Of a stretch of 64,000 nucleotides of DNA, positions 45,946-58,690 are shown piece by piece (within the stretch, counting starts at the first letter, position 1; the number at the start of each line of letters is the position of its first letter). The stretch is taken from positions 1 to 64,000 of the forward strand of contig CALNHX010007773.1 of NCBI GenBank assembly GCA_940337035.1. The letters are read 5' to 3'. Source of the stretch: Agriotes lineatus. Taxonomy: Eukaryota; Arthropoda; Insecta; Coleoptera; Elateridae. Under the pieces are notes generated by a model that saw only the letters and a program-made list of their open reading frames with translations, was not told the DNA's origin and did no database searches. Both the position numbers and the translations under genes were made by a program.

Positions 45946-47199
45946 CTTCATTGTTACGCGGCCGCATAACGGCTATTACTGGTATCATCAATACAAATCA
46001 AAAACTAAATACATAGAAAAACGACCAATCTCGCTCAAAGTTTTTTAGGTTCTTTGCATTAATAAACTGGAGCAGAAATCATCCTGATAGGTTACGCCGT
46101 TCTCGAAATAGCATGTTTATATCCAAACAGCGGGACATCTTCACTGAACTGCATTTTTCGACTTTAACGTCAAAGGGGTTTGCTGACTTCACAAGGGTTA
46201 TGCACTTTTATCAAACCATTTTTCTACAGCCGTCAAAAAAATGTGACATTTATGCATCGCTATAGATACGCGAAGTTTAACTTTTTTTAACACGTGAAAA
46301 AAGTAAATTATAGACCTTACAAAATGTTGTAAAAGAAAATGAGAAATGCAAACATGGCAACATATTTATTTAGAAGTGCAACATGTTCGAGTTTTTCACA
46401 CAAAGCATAGGATATCGTGATATATATTATAATCATCTGACTATTTTCTGCCTATCCGTATACTTGCACTTTTTTATGTACTATTGTATGATGTAGTTTA
46501 AGATAGATAGCATAAGAATAAATAATATAATTTAATATGCCATGGCATAAAAATACAGAGCACTTTTTCTCATGCCCTATTTTATTTTGAGAAAAGGACG
46601 AAGAATTGTTGAGATAAAATGAACATCTATTGTTTCTGCACGATCTTCGAGCCCAAGAATTTTTTATTAAATTGACATTTTGCAGTAACCGCTCGATCAA
46701 TCGCGACTAAACCAAAATTATATAATAGTAATTTTTGTATTAAGTGCGCGAAATGAGTGTTTTTTTTATGGCGCGTGAGAATGTAAATTTTCGCCGAGAC
46801 CGTTAAGTTGAGGCAGAAACGTCATTCAAACGCGCCATAAAAACACGAATTTTGCCACGAAATACAAACAACGTTTTTTCTACAGCCGTCAAAAATAGAA
46901 TAAAAGAATAATTATTGTTTTTGTTTATGTAAATTCTAGAAGTAAGATACGAACATTAATTTGCTAACATAATATGTAGTAACCTAATGTGTTGTAACTA
47001 AGGAAATGGAGTTCCAAAACCGTTTTTTCACTGCTAGCCGTGAAAAAATATTATTTATGTTTTACCAGTACCTTATTAGCTCTTAACAACTTCGATACGC
47101 GGGCATAAAAAGGATGATTATGCTCTAGGGCATTAAGGGTTGCTATAGTTTTAAATAGGTTAATACAATACAAACACGAAGTTGACATTTGTTTTTTTA

Positions 47200-48244
47200 T
47201 TTATTTTCATTTACAATGAAAGAACAATTATTAAATGTACCAGTAGTAGAAACACTTTTCTCGTCTAATTGTAAGGTTGCGGTATTTGATATGGAAGACC
47301 CTTCAGCTAGAAGCTTTGCGACTTTATTTTTGGATGCGATACTGTCTTCTAAATATATCCTTCTACAACGCTCGAACTCCTCCAGCCGCCATGTCTTTTT
47401 AATGTAGTCATACTGGCTCCTGCGTCCGCTAATAAGTGGCTGATGTTCTTCACAAAAAATGACCTGTGTATTGGTCGGCATCTTTCAAATTTAAATATTT
47501 AGCTATGGTAGCAGGAATATTTCCAAATTTTTCCAACAACCTGAGCACAACAGCGGCCGTTTCTATAATTTACGAAGTAAGCCTTGTGGTTGCAACGATC
47601 CATATTTTCTTATCAGCTTCAAAGAACCCATTGTGTCGTCATCAATAATGGTAAAAATACATTTCTTGTCGGTTTTCGTTTCGGGTATGGTCACAACAAT
47701 GACTTCACCCCTGTCGTCTATATGATCAATTAATATATTCACTCACTAATTCTTCCCGCCTGCAACCTCCAAACATCCCAAATAACAGCGCCACTTTCAT
47801 CATCAGAAACGTTTCGTTTAGTGCTTCCTGAATAAACTTTATCACTTCCTCTCGAGTTGGTTCATATCCTTTAGATCTTTGTTTTAAAAAAGCTACTAAC
47901 TTGTGGCATTTTCCAATGTCAATATTTTGTTCAGTAGTACTGTTTTCTTGAGCATAGAAAACTTTGTCCACAGCGAGTTTGCAGCAAACTTTAAAGACTG
48001 TAAATAAGTAAACGAATTACTATAATGATAATAACAGTGTGAGACATACCAATTCTTCAAAATATCCTAACAAAACTGTTTCATTAATGAGTGCAACACC
48101 ATTGTCTATCATCCATTCTTCAAATTTGTCAAATTCCACTTCGTACAATCCTTTTGACTTCTGGGGTAATATATTTTCCGTTGCTCTCGCTGCTCTTTCC
48201 AGAATTTCTTTGGGAATCTCAATAATTTCCCCGTTATTCATCAT
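47200..48244 (-). pseudogene. Crypton-like tyrosine recombinase pseudogene with one intron
   Basis: The minus strand begins MMNNGEIIEIPKEIL with the core-binding domain (YEVEFDKFEEWM, then LLGYFEEL). A 52-nt GT-AG intron (47998-48049, GTATGT...TTTACAG) follows, then SLWTKFSMLKKT. After a frameshift it runs IDIGKCHKLVAFLKQRS, EPTREEVIKFI and MKVALLFGMFGGCRREEL, which holds the first catalytic Arg. Then comes VIVVTIPETKTDKK. Past more frameshifts and stops, NYRNGRCCAQVVG, IPATIAKYLNL, a TGHF-stop-RTSAT version of the HxxR motif, TLKRHGGWRSS and VEGY with the nucleophile Tyr can be read. All catalytic landmarks survive but at least four frame breaks make it inactive. Family: eukaryotic Crypton-like tyrosine recombinases common in insects. 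Confidence 0.8.
47998..48049 (-). other. 52-nt intron in recombinase pseudogene
   Basis: The 5' splice site GTATGT follows ...GAAGAATTG. The 3' site TTATTTACAG precedes TCTTTAAAG. Removing it joins GYFEEL to SLKFAANSLW, the order expected in the family. Confidence 0.7.
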
Positions 48245-48539
48245 TTTGTATTTCGTTCTGTCAGAGTTTTGTGCAAAATAAACTTTTGTTTGTTTAGAGA
48301 CTTTCCCTAGTTACCAAATTCACAGACCACTCGTCACGATAAACTTGGAATCATATCAATATTAAATTATTATTCTCCAAGATATAGAACTGGGGGTAAG
48401 ACATAAAATATTGTATGTACCACGGGCATTACTTGATGTCTATGCCCTCTGGCGACTTAAAAACTCTTGGGCTTAGCGGCCCTCAACCTTTTAAACCCGT
48501 CGCCCTCGCGCATATAAATCATCATAATGCCCTTAATTC

Positions 48540-50465
48540 ATAAATAACTAATACTACTACACACTGCCATTTTTATAACCACGCACGTAAACTCAATGTT
48601 GAAAATAGTAAATAATTGTTACCCCATTCACTAGAAATGATCTGCCTTATTTAAGAAAATAATTGAACTATAGTTTGTGTAATACAAATACCTACAACCA
48701 TTTTAATTTTCCTTAGAAATCGTATGAATTGAAACATGCATCTCTAAAGAGTTTTCTTCTCATTTCTCTCGTTTGGTTTTCTGTATACCAAACCTCCACT
48801 ATCTTTTAAGGTAGAAAATAAATGTTTTTACAAGTGTATCACATATTCAAAAATTCTTATACAAAACTATAATCGAGAGGTTAGGACTGGCAACCTATTA
48901 CCACTTTCATTAATCACATTGTTAGACATTGTGAAGGGCTCGTTTGCTTATTTGTCAGTAGAAATAGTGCTAAGTTTATTATTTACAGACCACTGTTTCT
49001 GCTTCAGATAAGTCAACTAAACTAATCTCCAAAAACACTAGCACTTATATAAAAAAAATAAAAATTTGAAGTTAATCATACATGCAACAACTGGAAAAGG
49101 TGGTAAGTTTTGTAACTGTTAAAGTGGGAATGCAAATGCGCCATAGTTGGTGCAATTATTTTAACTGGCATACTTAGTAAATGTTACAGAGTAGTGTTTT
49201 ATACAATAAATCGAAAGAAATAACGTGTTTGTAACACAACCCATTAGAAAACGAGTTAGCTTAAACATCTGCAGATAATTATATATTATTATAATAATAA
49301 AATTTTTATTAAAAGTAGAAAACGTTTATGTAACTTTTTGTTATTTTGTTAACAGTGTGAATTGTCATAAACTTTTATTTCGAATAGTAGAAAACTCAAT
49401 CCACTCCATAGTTTTTTAGTAATAAATAAAAATGACTTTAGTAAATCGCTGAGATAGCAGGGAAAAAATAAAAGAAACAGTTACAGTTTATTAAATGTTC
49501 GTCCATTAAAAAAAAATGAAGAAGATGAACCAAATTTAAAATTTTACTGGCATAGTGTAGTTTAAAAAATATAAAAATAGATAACTTTAATTAAATCTTT
49601 TAATTTTGATTTATTATTTTAATAAGAAATCGCTGCTCCCGCAATATTGAGTTTATTGATATATTGAATTGTCATTGTTAGAAAATTTCGAAAGAACTTA
49701 ACGTTAAGAATTAAATTTTATTTGAAATATGTTAATCCATGAACTATTTTTAACAAAAATGTGGGGTAAATAAAATGAAGTGTCTACATTAACGCAATAA
49801 GTATTTAATATTCAAAACTAGATCACAACAGAATGCCTGAGAGGGGTGGTAGGCATAATAGGATACATAATAAACTTTTTTAATTTGTAATTATAAAAAC
49901 CAGTAATAATCCAATAGTTAAGGATATCAGGCTCAACAACTTACCGTGACACAGTTCGCTGGACCACACGAAGTAGTGAAAATGCGAATTAAGACAGGCT
50001 GCAAAGAAATAATAAACGCTTAAGAAAAACAACTACCTTACTGCACAAGAAGTATACCGAACTAGTTCCGTACTCGTGAGAAGGTTCGGCTAAATACTAA
50101 AATAAACCACATATATACACACATGAACAATACAACAGAAATGCTAACAGTAATTTAGTTTAATTATGATACATTAATTGAAAATTGAAATATAAGTTAC
50201 TTGACATAAAAATCCACAATGAATCCAGGTTTGAATAAACAGTACAGCTTCAAGGAACTGTCGCATTACTAACGCTAGGTTCACGAATTCTAAATGAACC
50301 AAACTTTTATTATGAAACTTATTACAGAAGAGTCGATTCACACATAGTACACGGCTGGTATGCAAGCAAAACTATCGGATTTACTAAAAGCGCACAGAAT
50401 CGATTGAGCAAAGTAGTAAAAATCTTTAATAAAAAGCATCAACTAACATTAAAAGAAGATAGATT
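48540..50465 (-). other. duplication-arm DNA without genes
   Basis: Non-coding; aligns inverted to 26878-32330 in the left arm as itemised there. Confidence 0.5.
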
Positions 50466-51460
50466 CGTTATACAGCTCAATTACGGCAATCGAATTTCGG
50501 TATCTGATGATCTCATAAAGAGTTGTTCTGAAGTTTAAGCCGGTGCTTTGTTTAACTTTAAGCCGAAATTGGTTAGAATTTTACGCTGCCACCAGAGGAT
50601 CTTACGCATAACCTACGTGGCCAAGAATTTGATAGTTTGACAAAACGCGTCTGCACACTGGTTACTTACGCGAACTGTTTAATCCGTTAATAGCAGGCGA
50701 AACTTCATCAAACGATATGGCGACTAAACGATACGATAATTTATCGAAGAACAACTTACAGTAACATGGTAGCACTTGCAGTTTTTGCAGTGGAGCGGTA
50801 AACCGAAAACATCTCACTGTACTTGAATCGATGGTCTAGCAGTTCTTAGTTCGAAGCTTAATATGTCGCACTCTGTCATGCCTCAAGGTGGCGTAGTTGC
50901 CGTGGAAAAGTTAGGGGTATGTTTCCCAAAAGCGTCAACGAAGATCTCAAAATGAATTCGGTTGTGGTATTTATCGAAGGGAGGTACGAAATGACAATAA
51001 AGCGTTACATATTGGGTGTACGATACAAAAACTTTAATTTATAGGTTGTGAAAGCTTGAGAAACCTGCAAAATAATTATTAAGAGAAGTCTAACAATGTA
51101 GTGCTAGTAGCATCAACCTCAAAGTAAATCTAACAACCCTTAATAGTTCTATTTTATCTCCGTTTTTATCATATTTTCAGTGATGTCCATATTAGTAGAT
51201 TTTCGTTTTATGTCCATTCATTGCAGAAATTTCATTTTTATGTTTCAGGTATGGCGTTAGTGTTAACGCCAGTTATTTCTGGTTGATTCACATAATTGTA
51301 ATAGAATTTGTGGATTTCTATTTCTCCATGTTTGTTCTTTTCAAAGAGCATAAATTAACACATGAAAACAATTATAACATAAAAAGAATAGAATTACAAG
51401 CGAACTATGGAGCACAAGGCTTTAAGAAATGCAAGAAATAATTTTATCTATAAAACCTTA
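50466..51460. other. no gene recognised
   Basis: AT-rich DNA outside the duplication; no match or motif seen. Confidence 0.4.
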
Positions 51461-51640
51461 GCGTCATCGTGGTTGAGTGGTCAGGGACCTTGGTTGCGGT
51501 GCTCAAGTTAACGAGTTCAATCCGTACACCTGATAAGTGGCGGACGAACAACTCCGTTGCTTAAAGCAGTTGTGTTTCGAAACCGTGGTTGTGGAAGTAT
51601 GGAAGTGTAAGGCAGTTATCCAAGACGTGATGCTAATTAT
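51461..51640 (+). mobile_element. possible tRNA-derived SINE
   Basis: GTGGTTGAGTGGTCAGGGAC (A-box-like) and AACGAGTTCAATCCGTACAC (B-box-like) are spaced as in a tRNA (51461-51530). A GC-moderate body follows. No tail or target duplication identified. Confidence 0.35.
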
Positions 51641-53408
51641 GGTGTGCTAGATGAATGCTTTTTAACTGGTTTTTTCATGTGCCTCCCTAAAAGTTTACCA
51701 AGTCGGTGTGACCACCCTGAGGCTCTGCCACATCAGCGTGCCCCCCTTAACGTCTTGATCACATATTGTGCCTCCACCCAAATATATACATCGTATGGAT
51801 TTCTTTTCGAAAACAGGATATTATGTAAAGGCGAACTGTGTTCATATGAGTCAGAGTTTTCGACGAGTTTGAGGTATCTTTACTCACAGTAGTATGCCTA
51901 CACAACATTTTGTTGCTTCGAAACTTTCTGTGTCCTAAACTTTATAAAATTTTTTGCTGTAGGTTCCACAGGTTATTCGTTGCCCCCTGAGGAGCCATAT
52001 GGCTTCCGTTAAGAATTACTTGGACTTGGTTTCGTAAGGCAGAATCGGTGGTCTTATCCCGCCGAGTCTCAGACCAAACTCCTAAATGAAGTACAGCGCC
52101 TCGAACTTTTACGGATAAAACCTTGACACTTAAAAGTGCAGGATGTCTCGATTAATAAGTAACTGGACAGGTGATGAATGCTTCAACATATTATTGTAGT
52201 AACATGTTATTAACTGGCATGGCGGCTATTCATTCATTAATCATTTATAACCTTTAATTGCTTTTTCCAACAACTGGTCAAAAACCTTGCCTGTGGTATT
52301 TCTGGCTCGTGGTCGCTCTACAAATGGTTCAATGAACAAAAACCCAATTGCGCAAATTTAATTTGCAGATTTCTCGCACTTTCTTAGTAATTTTAATATT
52401 ACTTGCGCAGCCAATAAATCACTTTCTAATAGATCTACGGCGATTTCAAATTTTATTCAATAGTTTACACACTGAATTGTTTCGAGTAATTAATTTCCCT
52501 TGAGCAGCAACTAGCAATTTCAAGATTAATCGGGGCGTCATTAAAGTTAATTTGATTAAGAGTGTTGCAATTGCCATCGCAAGTTTGATTTATGGAAGCT
52601 TCGCACAGTTTCTTTCAAGAGCAGACTTCTGTTTGTCGAGAAAGAACTAACGATTTGACATCCAGTTCTAAATGACAGGAGAAACTATAAGTAAGCATAA
52701 AAATCCACTTCGGATTCAAGTGCAGCTTCTATTGCTCCGATCAAATCGGAAATGCTAAATATTTCAAGGAGGAAGTGCCGTGTTCGATCATAAGAGCATA
52801 ACAAGGTTGTGGAGTCCATTATAGCTTTTTGTCGTTGACAAGCACGCACTTTTAATAGCAGTTTGCATTCCGAAATGCACTTTTATTGCGTGCCCGATTT
52901 TGATACTTTCCCATAGAAAGCGAGCCCGATTTTGCATCTTCAATTTTATAATTGCGACCTGAATGGCAAATTTCTCCGACTTTTCTCTAATCCCAAAATA
53001 ATTGCCAAAACAGACGATGAAATTAAACTTCTTCGCAACAAATTCGAGCCGTGAGTAATTGCTTGTGGGAAGAGAAACTATAAAAGTCACTTATACATAA
53101 GTTTGTTCAAAATTTACAGCAGGTTAGATGCTCTGCGCGACGTTAGCTCTTCCTTTTATTCCATAATGAATACGAGGGCTACAGTGTGAGTATATCTTAA
53201 ATGGGAAGTGGTGGCTTCTGCAGCTTCTTTAATAAGCTTGTTCTACTCTTGTCTGTTCCGAGCGTCATTAATAATAGCATGAATTGTTCTGATTGGTTGC
53301 GTGCTTTATCCATATCTACCCGAGTTTATTTTCAGCGATATTGGCTAACTTAAATACTTGTAGTTCGGCTTCAGTTGAGTTCATATTCGATATTAAAGAA
53401 CTCAAATA
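51641..53408. other. no gene recognised
   Basis: Short open frames only, no domain signature on either strand. Confidence 0.4.
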
Positions 53409-53410
53409 TA

Positions 53411-53650
53411 CCGGGTGTCCACTCTCACAGTCGAACATTGTGTGTATTCGATTTTTAGGTACCTATTTTTCATTATTTAAATATTACTCCAGTAAACAGT
53501 ATTATTAGTAGTATCATTTGATATACAATAATTTTATCTTTCCATCGATACCATTACATTTCCTGTAAGTTGAATTGGAGGACAGAAATCAGCAACAATG
53601 TCCAATAGAATGTCAAACTCTTAGGTTCGAGTTTGAGAACGTACACCCGG
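53411..53650. mobile_element. 240-bp MITE
   Basis: Inverted ends CCGGGTGTCCACTCTCACAG...CGAAC and complement, flanked by TA (53409-53410, 53651-53652). Mariner/Tc1-type. Confidence 0.7.
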
Positions 53651-53652
53651 TA

Positions 53653-55319
53653 TATATTGCTGCAGATAGTCACTTCTACGGGCGGAAAAAAGTAATATTC
53701 AACGCTTTGATTCAACAATTGTAAGAATAAAGCATCATAGCTAAATCCAATTGTTTTGTTATCAAAATGTATAGAAATTTAAACGTAATTTACTTCTGTC
53801 AATATTTTAGACCTTAGTTTAGTAATTTGATGAGTATTTACAATTTAAGAATTTCAATAATTTAAACAAGAATTCCTGATTGCTTGATTCAAAAGTTTTG
53901 TGACAAGCGGGAATCTAACAAATGTAAGAAATTTAAAACAAGATTCATAAAGACAGTCGTTTTTAAGCTAAATTGAGTTCGCTCTCATAATTTATATATT
54001 ATAAAAATTGTAAACAATTGAAAAATCACAATTTACCTTCCTATTAACAAATGTTTATGTGAATGAAAAACTTAATCTGCGTGACAATAGTAACCAGTCT
54101 TCGATAAAGAACAATCAAGGATAAACAACATGTTACGGTTTATTTTTATGTTAGTCTGGACTAGAGCAATTTCTCGTTTCGGAACGCACGCCAAACGCAT
54201 TTGTGATACTGGAAAGTACTTCTATTTCGCGAGAGGCCGAAGTCGAATAGCTTCAATTCGTCCTTCTTCACCCAAGACTGGAACAAGTTGGTCTTGGTTT
54301 GCCTAAGTCGAATCCTGAATTGGTAATTCCTGTATGTGTGGCGGAATATTTCGTACGATTGGTGTTATGAGTCAAAAGTCACTTTTAAATACTTCTTTAA
54401 TTCTTTGCCCTATTTTAGTTAAATCTGAATCTTGGTCTAGGTTCTAATTGAGCTATCAGTCTATGTTTGAGTTTCAATAGGTGGACATATTCCTATTTAA
54501 TTTGTTTCAGTTTAGGCATCACTTGATGCTCGTGCTAGTTTGGTTGCATACTCAGCATTTACTCTCTTTCCCAAAATTTTGGAGTATTATTAGCCAATTT
54601 TCGTCCATTTGCCTTCATGTCTTGATGCAAAAAGGTTACTGAGTGAACGACGTTTGTGATACGTACTAGTAATCTGTTTTTTTCGCTAGCATCCTTCTTT
54701 GACAAAGCTTTCTTTTGATTCCGTTTTGGTTGGAATAATCATATGACGTACCGTTGAGGAAATTTTGTGGGAATTTCTCAAATCAAACATCGTTCTGGAT
54801 TCACTTGCGTCAAGCACATGGTTACATTTCGGCAAAACTGGGAACCGAACATCAAAGTGATATGTTCAAACTCCCCTTTTATGCCTTACGCCTTGGTTCT
54901 ATTGTGTGCAATTAATTTTAGCTCCTTTTTCTCCCTGTACGTCTAAATTCTACCTCCTTGCAGCTGCATGGCGCCCTTGGATTGCTGCGACTTCCTCGTC
55001 TAGGGCCTCAATTCTGCGAGTAGCCCGAGTCCAATAAGTTTGAAGTCCCATCGTTACGATACCTGCATGTTGACAGCCGTAGCGGAGACCACCTGTGTCT
55101 TCCGTGACGTCTTCCACAGGGCTTTCTGCACGTCTACGATCTGTTATGCAGCTTCCCATAGTCTGTTTAATCTAGCTTGTTGTCGTGCACGCGTCGCATT
55201 GTTGCTGCCTCAAGCTAACTTACAAATTGGGATTCTCTGTATGTGTGCGGTTAGAAATTTTAATGTGTTTTCGGCAAAGAACAGGTATTTTGTTTGGCAA
55301 ATACTAGTCCGCCTTCATA
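53653..55319. other. no confident gene
   Basis: A minus-strand open frame at 54950-55159 (69 codons, acidic middle) and the GC-richer DNA around it are unassigned. Otherwise AT-rich non-coding sequence. Confidence 0.35.
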
Positions 55320-55321
55320 TA

Positions 55322-55464
55322 CAGGATGCCCAACTTAAATGTACGCAGCTTTAAGCAGGTAAATATGCAACACAAATTACATCTGGACTGTAATCGCCAT
55401 TGAAATGTAGTGTGTGTTGCATACTCACCTGCTTAAAGCTGCGTACATTTATGTTGGGACCCTG
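55322..55464. mobile_element. 143-bp foldback MITE
   Basis: Hairpin with ends CAGGATGCCCAACTTAAATG and complement GTTGGGACCCTG, inner arms GTACGCAGCTTTAAGCAGGT mirrored, TA duplication (55320-55321, 55465-55466). Confidence 0.85.
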
Positions 55465-55466
55465 TA

Positions 55467-58255
55467 TATTATATGAGTTACTAGCATAATATGGCGTTTA
55501 CCTGTGTACAGCTAGGATATGTTGGTAATCAGCATAACCTATAGCTACTAGTTATGAAGTTAAACAATTTGTAAACAAATCAGAATTCTGTCAAGTCTAA
55601 TTACCGAGTGAATATTACCTTTCAGTTTCTTCAATTTGTTGTGAAGTGAAATTGCATAAGCCTAATTTAAATTTGGATTCACGTTATGTCAATGACCGAA
55701 TAGTTCGGTTGAGGTGAGCTAAGACAATCCCGTACTTGCGAGATATTTCAGTAATGAACCAGCTTTACCTGACTTCTTGAAGTATTATTTGTGAATTTCA
55801 CATAAATTACCACTCTACTTCCGGGTTATATAGGTCAATAGGGCCATTTGAATATAAATATAAATGTCAACTAACAGTTTCTTGCATTTGAGGATTTGGG
55901 GTTACATTCAACCCGCTACCCTAAATTTAAATAGTAATAATTTTAGCCGAGATTGTAGGTCTTGTCTAGTAGTTCTATGGAAATGCAATTTACTAAATAA
56001 AAGATGTCAATTTGTACTTCTTGCTGCAATATTTATTGGTATTAAACATCTAGACAGTTATTGATTACTGATATAATTACGAAGACGATCCTTATTAATA
56101 TTTACTGCTGTGACTTTAAATATGATATTTTAATCTGGTTTTGCCGTTATTGAAATTTGTTTATGTATGTACCGCCGAGCACCTGTGTTGAGATAAATTA
56201 TATTGACTGGTTATATACATTTGCGAATTTTATTTTTACCCTTGTTGTTGCTTTTAATTTTTTAGGTTAGGTTAGTAGAGCTTTCTGCAGTATACCTTTG
56301 AATTAATAAACTGCTGGGTTATCTGCTACTTGGCGCCCATAATTTTCTTACAGCTAAAGATTTGAGTCTTTTGTTTTACCCACGACCAGCTCCGGCTGAG
56401 AAGTCGGTTGCCTTTGCTTGTCCCTTTTACAGTCAGGTCGACGGTATCATTGGTTTACGGATATATCGGGGCGGCTGTATTGTTAATTTATGGAGAACAT
56501 TTGATCGCTTGAAATTGGCGCATTTCTCTGGGAAATGGAATTTATAGGACAATAGACCACTAGGGGCCCTCGAAACAAGCAATTTAGGCCTGCGTGTTTC
56601 TAGTTTAGAAGTTAGGGAAACGATTTGCCAAGTTTATTGCGTAGGTAGATTCTTCGTTAATTCGATATGCATTTGTCATAATATAACGCTTGCAGTAAGA
56701 GATCAGGATTCACACCGTGAAAAGCAAACTGCAAATCCATGTGGAGAACACATGGGAGACGCTAACTTCGCTGTCAATCTACAGAAGGGCCAAAATCGCC
56801 TGTTAACGCGAATAGTGGTCCAAATCGCGTGGCAGCCGCACAACGCCATTTCGTGGTTCATTCTGTTTTCCGAGATCTGATTGTAAATTTTGAGCTTTCC
56901 GTCATTCGAAGCTGAAGGATGCGAACTAGTGTTTTCATTTTATTGCAGTAATTTAGCAACTTTCATAATAAAAGTGAGAAGTTATTTCGTTTTCAACCAA
57001 ATTGTACTTTAGAAATATATTTAAATCACATGTCGTGGCAGAATTTATGCCAAATAAAATATCGGTATTACATGACTACGGTGTGACAGATTGAATGTAT
57101 GTAGAATGAACTGATTAGTAGTACAATAATTACAATGTACGCATACGTAACATTTATTCTGTGTAGAACGATCTGATTTTACTTGCTACTGGGTTGTCGT
57201 TACTACTCGTTATGTTAACGTATGAACGCATTGATTGATATCAGCATTAACATTTATCCAATGATTTAAATTACTTGTGTTTTTCTTCGCAACTTCAAGT
57301 TTGGATCCCCGAAGCTCATCTGGTTTTTAAGCAACTATTTATTGCATATATATTTACCATTTTAATGTGTTTATACGGCACTTTAGTGCCATACTAATTC
57401 ATTTGCTATTGAATTATGAAATCACATAAACGAAATGCTCTAAATGTTATTAATGCAATGCTTTAGTGGTTGTCTATTGGTACAGCATTTCAGGTGTTAA
57501 TTAAACTTACCACAGCAAAGTACCTACAGTTTAGTTATATTGCATCGTATACAATACGATTCGAGATATTAGTTGCCTAAATTAGACCTTTTGCTATTGT
57601 GGGATTTGGTTAATTATAACGAATTTTACCCCACTCTCCGATTGAGTTTTGAGCTGGCTTCTGAATATTTATTTTGGAATAAATTGGTTATGGGGTAATA
57701 ACCGTTATGCTGTTGTGAACGTTTGTTTGTCCAATTCTCCTTACTGGGAGTTCTAAATATAAAGTGCCAGGCCGTTGGTAAATTCCCAGGTGATAAACAT
57801 AACCCATAAATATAAAAAAATAATGTTAAATATATCAGTGAAAAGCGTTTACTTGTGCGTGAATTTGCAGAGCAGTAGACGAGTTTGCAGTTTTCAAATC
57901 CAGGTGATTTTAATGGCGTAAGGGTAGTTTAGAAGGCTAGGGAGTTTCACAACATACCAGTTTGCAGTTCGCAGCCATCCAGCAGTCGAGGTCAGTTAGC
58001 AGCGGATGTGTTTTTACATCTACCATCGGGACCGGAGTAACTGGGGCAACAGCCGAGACACCCAGTATAAGTTGAAATGGGACCGTCAATCTCATTTTGT
58101 AGAGCTTATATAAGTGTACGCTTTTGGAGTAAAATAGTCGGAAGATTTAAATACCGAGAGAACCCTAAATTGTTGAGTTTACTATGAGTAGCTATATCAA
58201 ACTTTCTTAGGACCAATTGAATTAGCTCTAAGTTTCAAATTTAAGGAAATTGTTA
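55467..58255. other. no gene recognised
   Basis: AT-rich DNA with short frames; no repeat partner noticed within the window. Confidence 0.4.
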
Positions 58256-58690
58256 TTAATTATAAGTAAAAATTTTTATTAACATTTCATATCTGCTACT
58301 TATTTCGTAGTAATACATATCCACCACTTCAACCTGATCGGTAATTTTCTTAACAAGGTTATCATTGCTTATCCTGTCAAGTATAATGATTCTTGTTTTC
58401 TTTGCATTCACTTCTATTCCAAGTTCTTTACTTTCTACTTCCATGAGATTGATGAGGTTAGAAAATAAAATGCTGTGTCTGCAAATTGGAGGTTATTTAT
58501 GTTTTGCCCATTTATTGCATTTCTGCCATTGCAACTGATGGCTTTCCTCATAGTGAACTCTCCGTATATAGTTAAAAATAGGTGTGGTGACGCCTCAATG
58601 TGGTTGACATCTGATGTTATTGTCGTTATTGTGCTCACGGGCTTTTCTCAGCATTGGTTTAAGTATATGTTATAGAGAGTGTTATGGAAG
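58256..58690 (-). pseudogene. LINE reverse transcriptase fragment
   Basis: The minus strand shows SPHLFLTIYGEFTMRKAI, then GQNINNLQFADTAFYF, and after a frame break VESKELGIEVNAKKTRIIILDRI. This is the palm of a LINE reverse transcriptase (usual SPLLFN-Y-E-IMRKAL, INNLRYADDT, E-LGL-IN-KKT). The catalytic YADD is FADT here, losing one Asp. No endonuclease or other parts are nearby. Confidence 0.7.

Larger units (their letters stand above)
42520..50465 (-). repeat. right arm of the large inverted duplication
   Basis: Inverted counterpart of 26878-36800 in collinear order. It is interrupted by arm-specific insertions: a Helitron fragment (42750-43510), a repeat with nested MITEs (43866-45465), and a tyrosine-recombinase element (about 46745-48535). 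Block 46310-46740 is in direct orientation to its left-arm match, so a small internal inversion occurred. Confidence 0.65.

Noticed and set aside
56260..56275. short TTAGG-type repeats (also near 15303 and 9508)
   Set aside because: Only two to three units; too short to be telomeric and partly inside a MITE.
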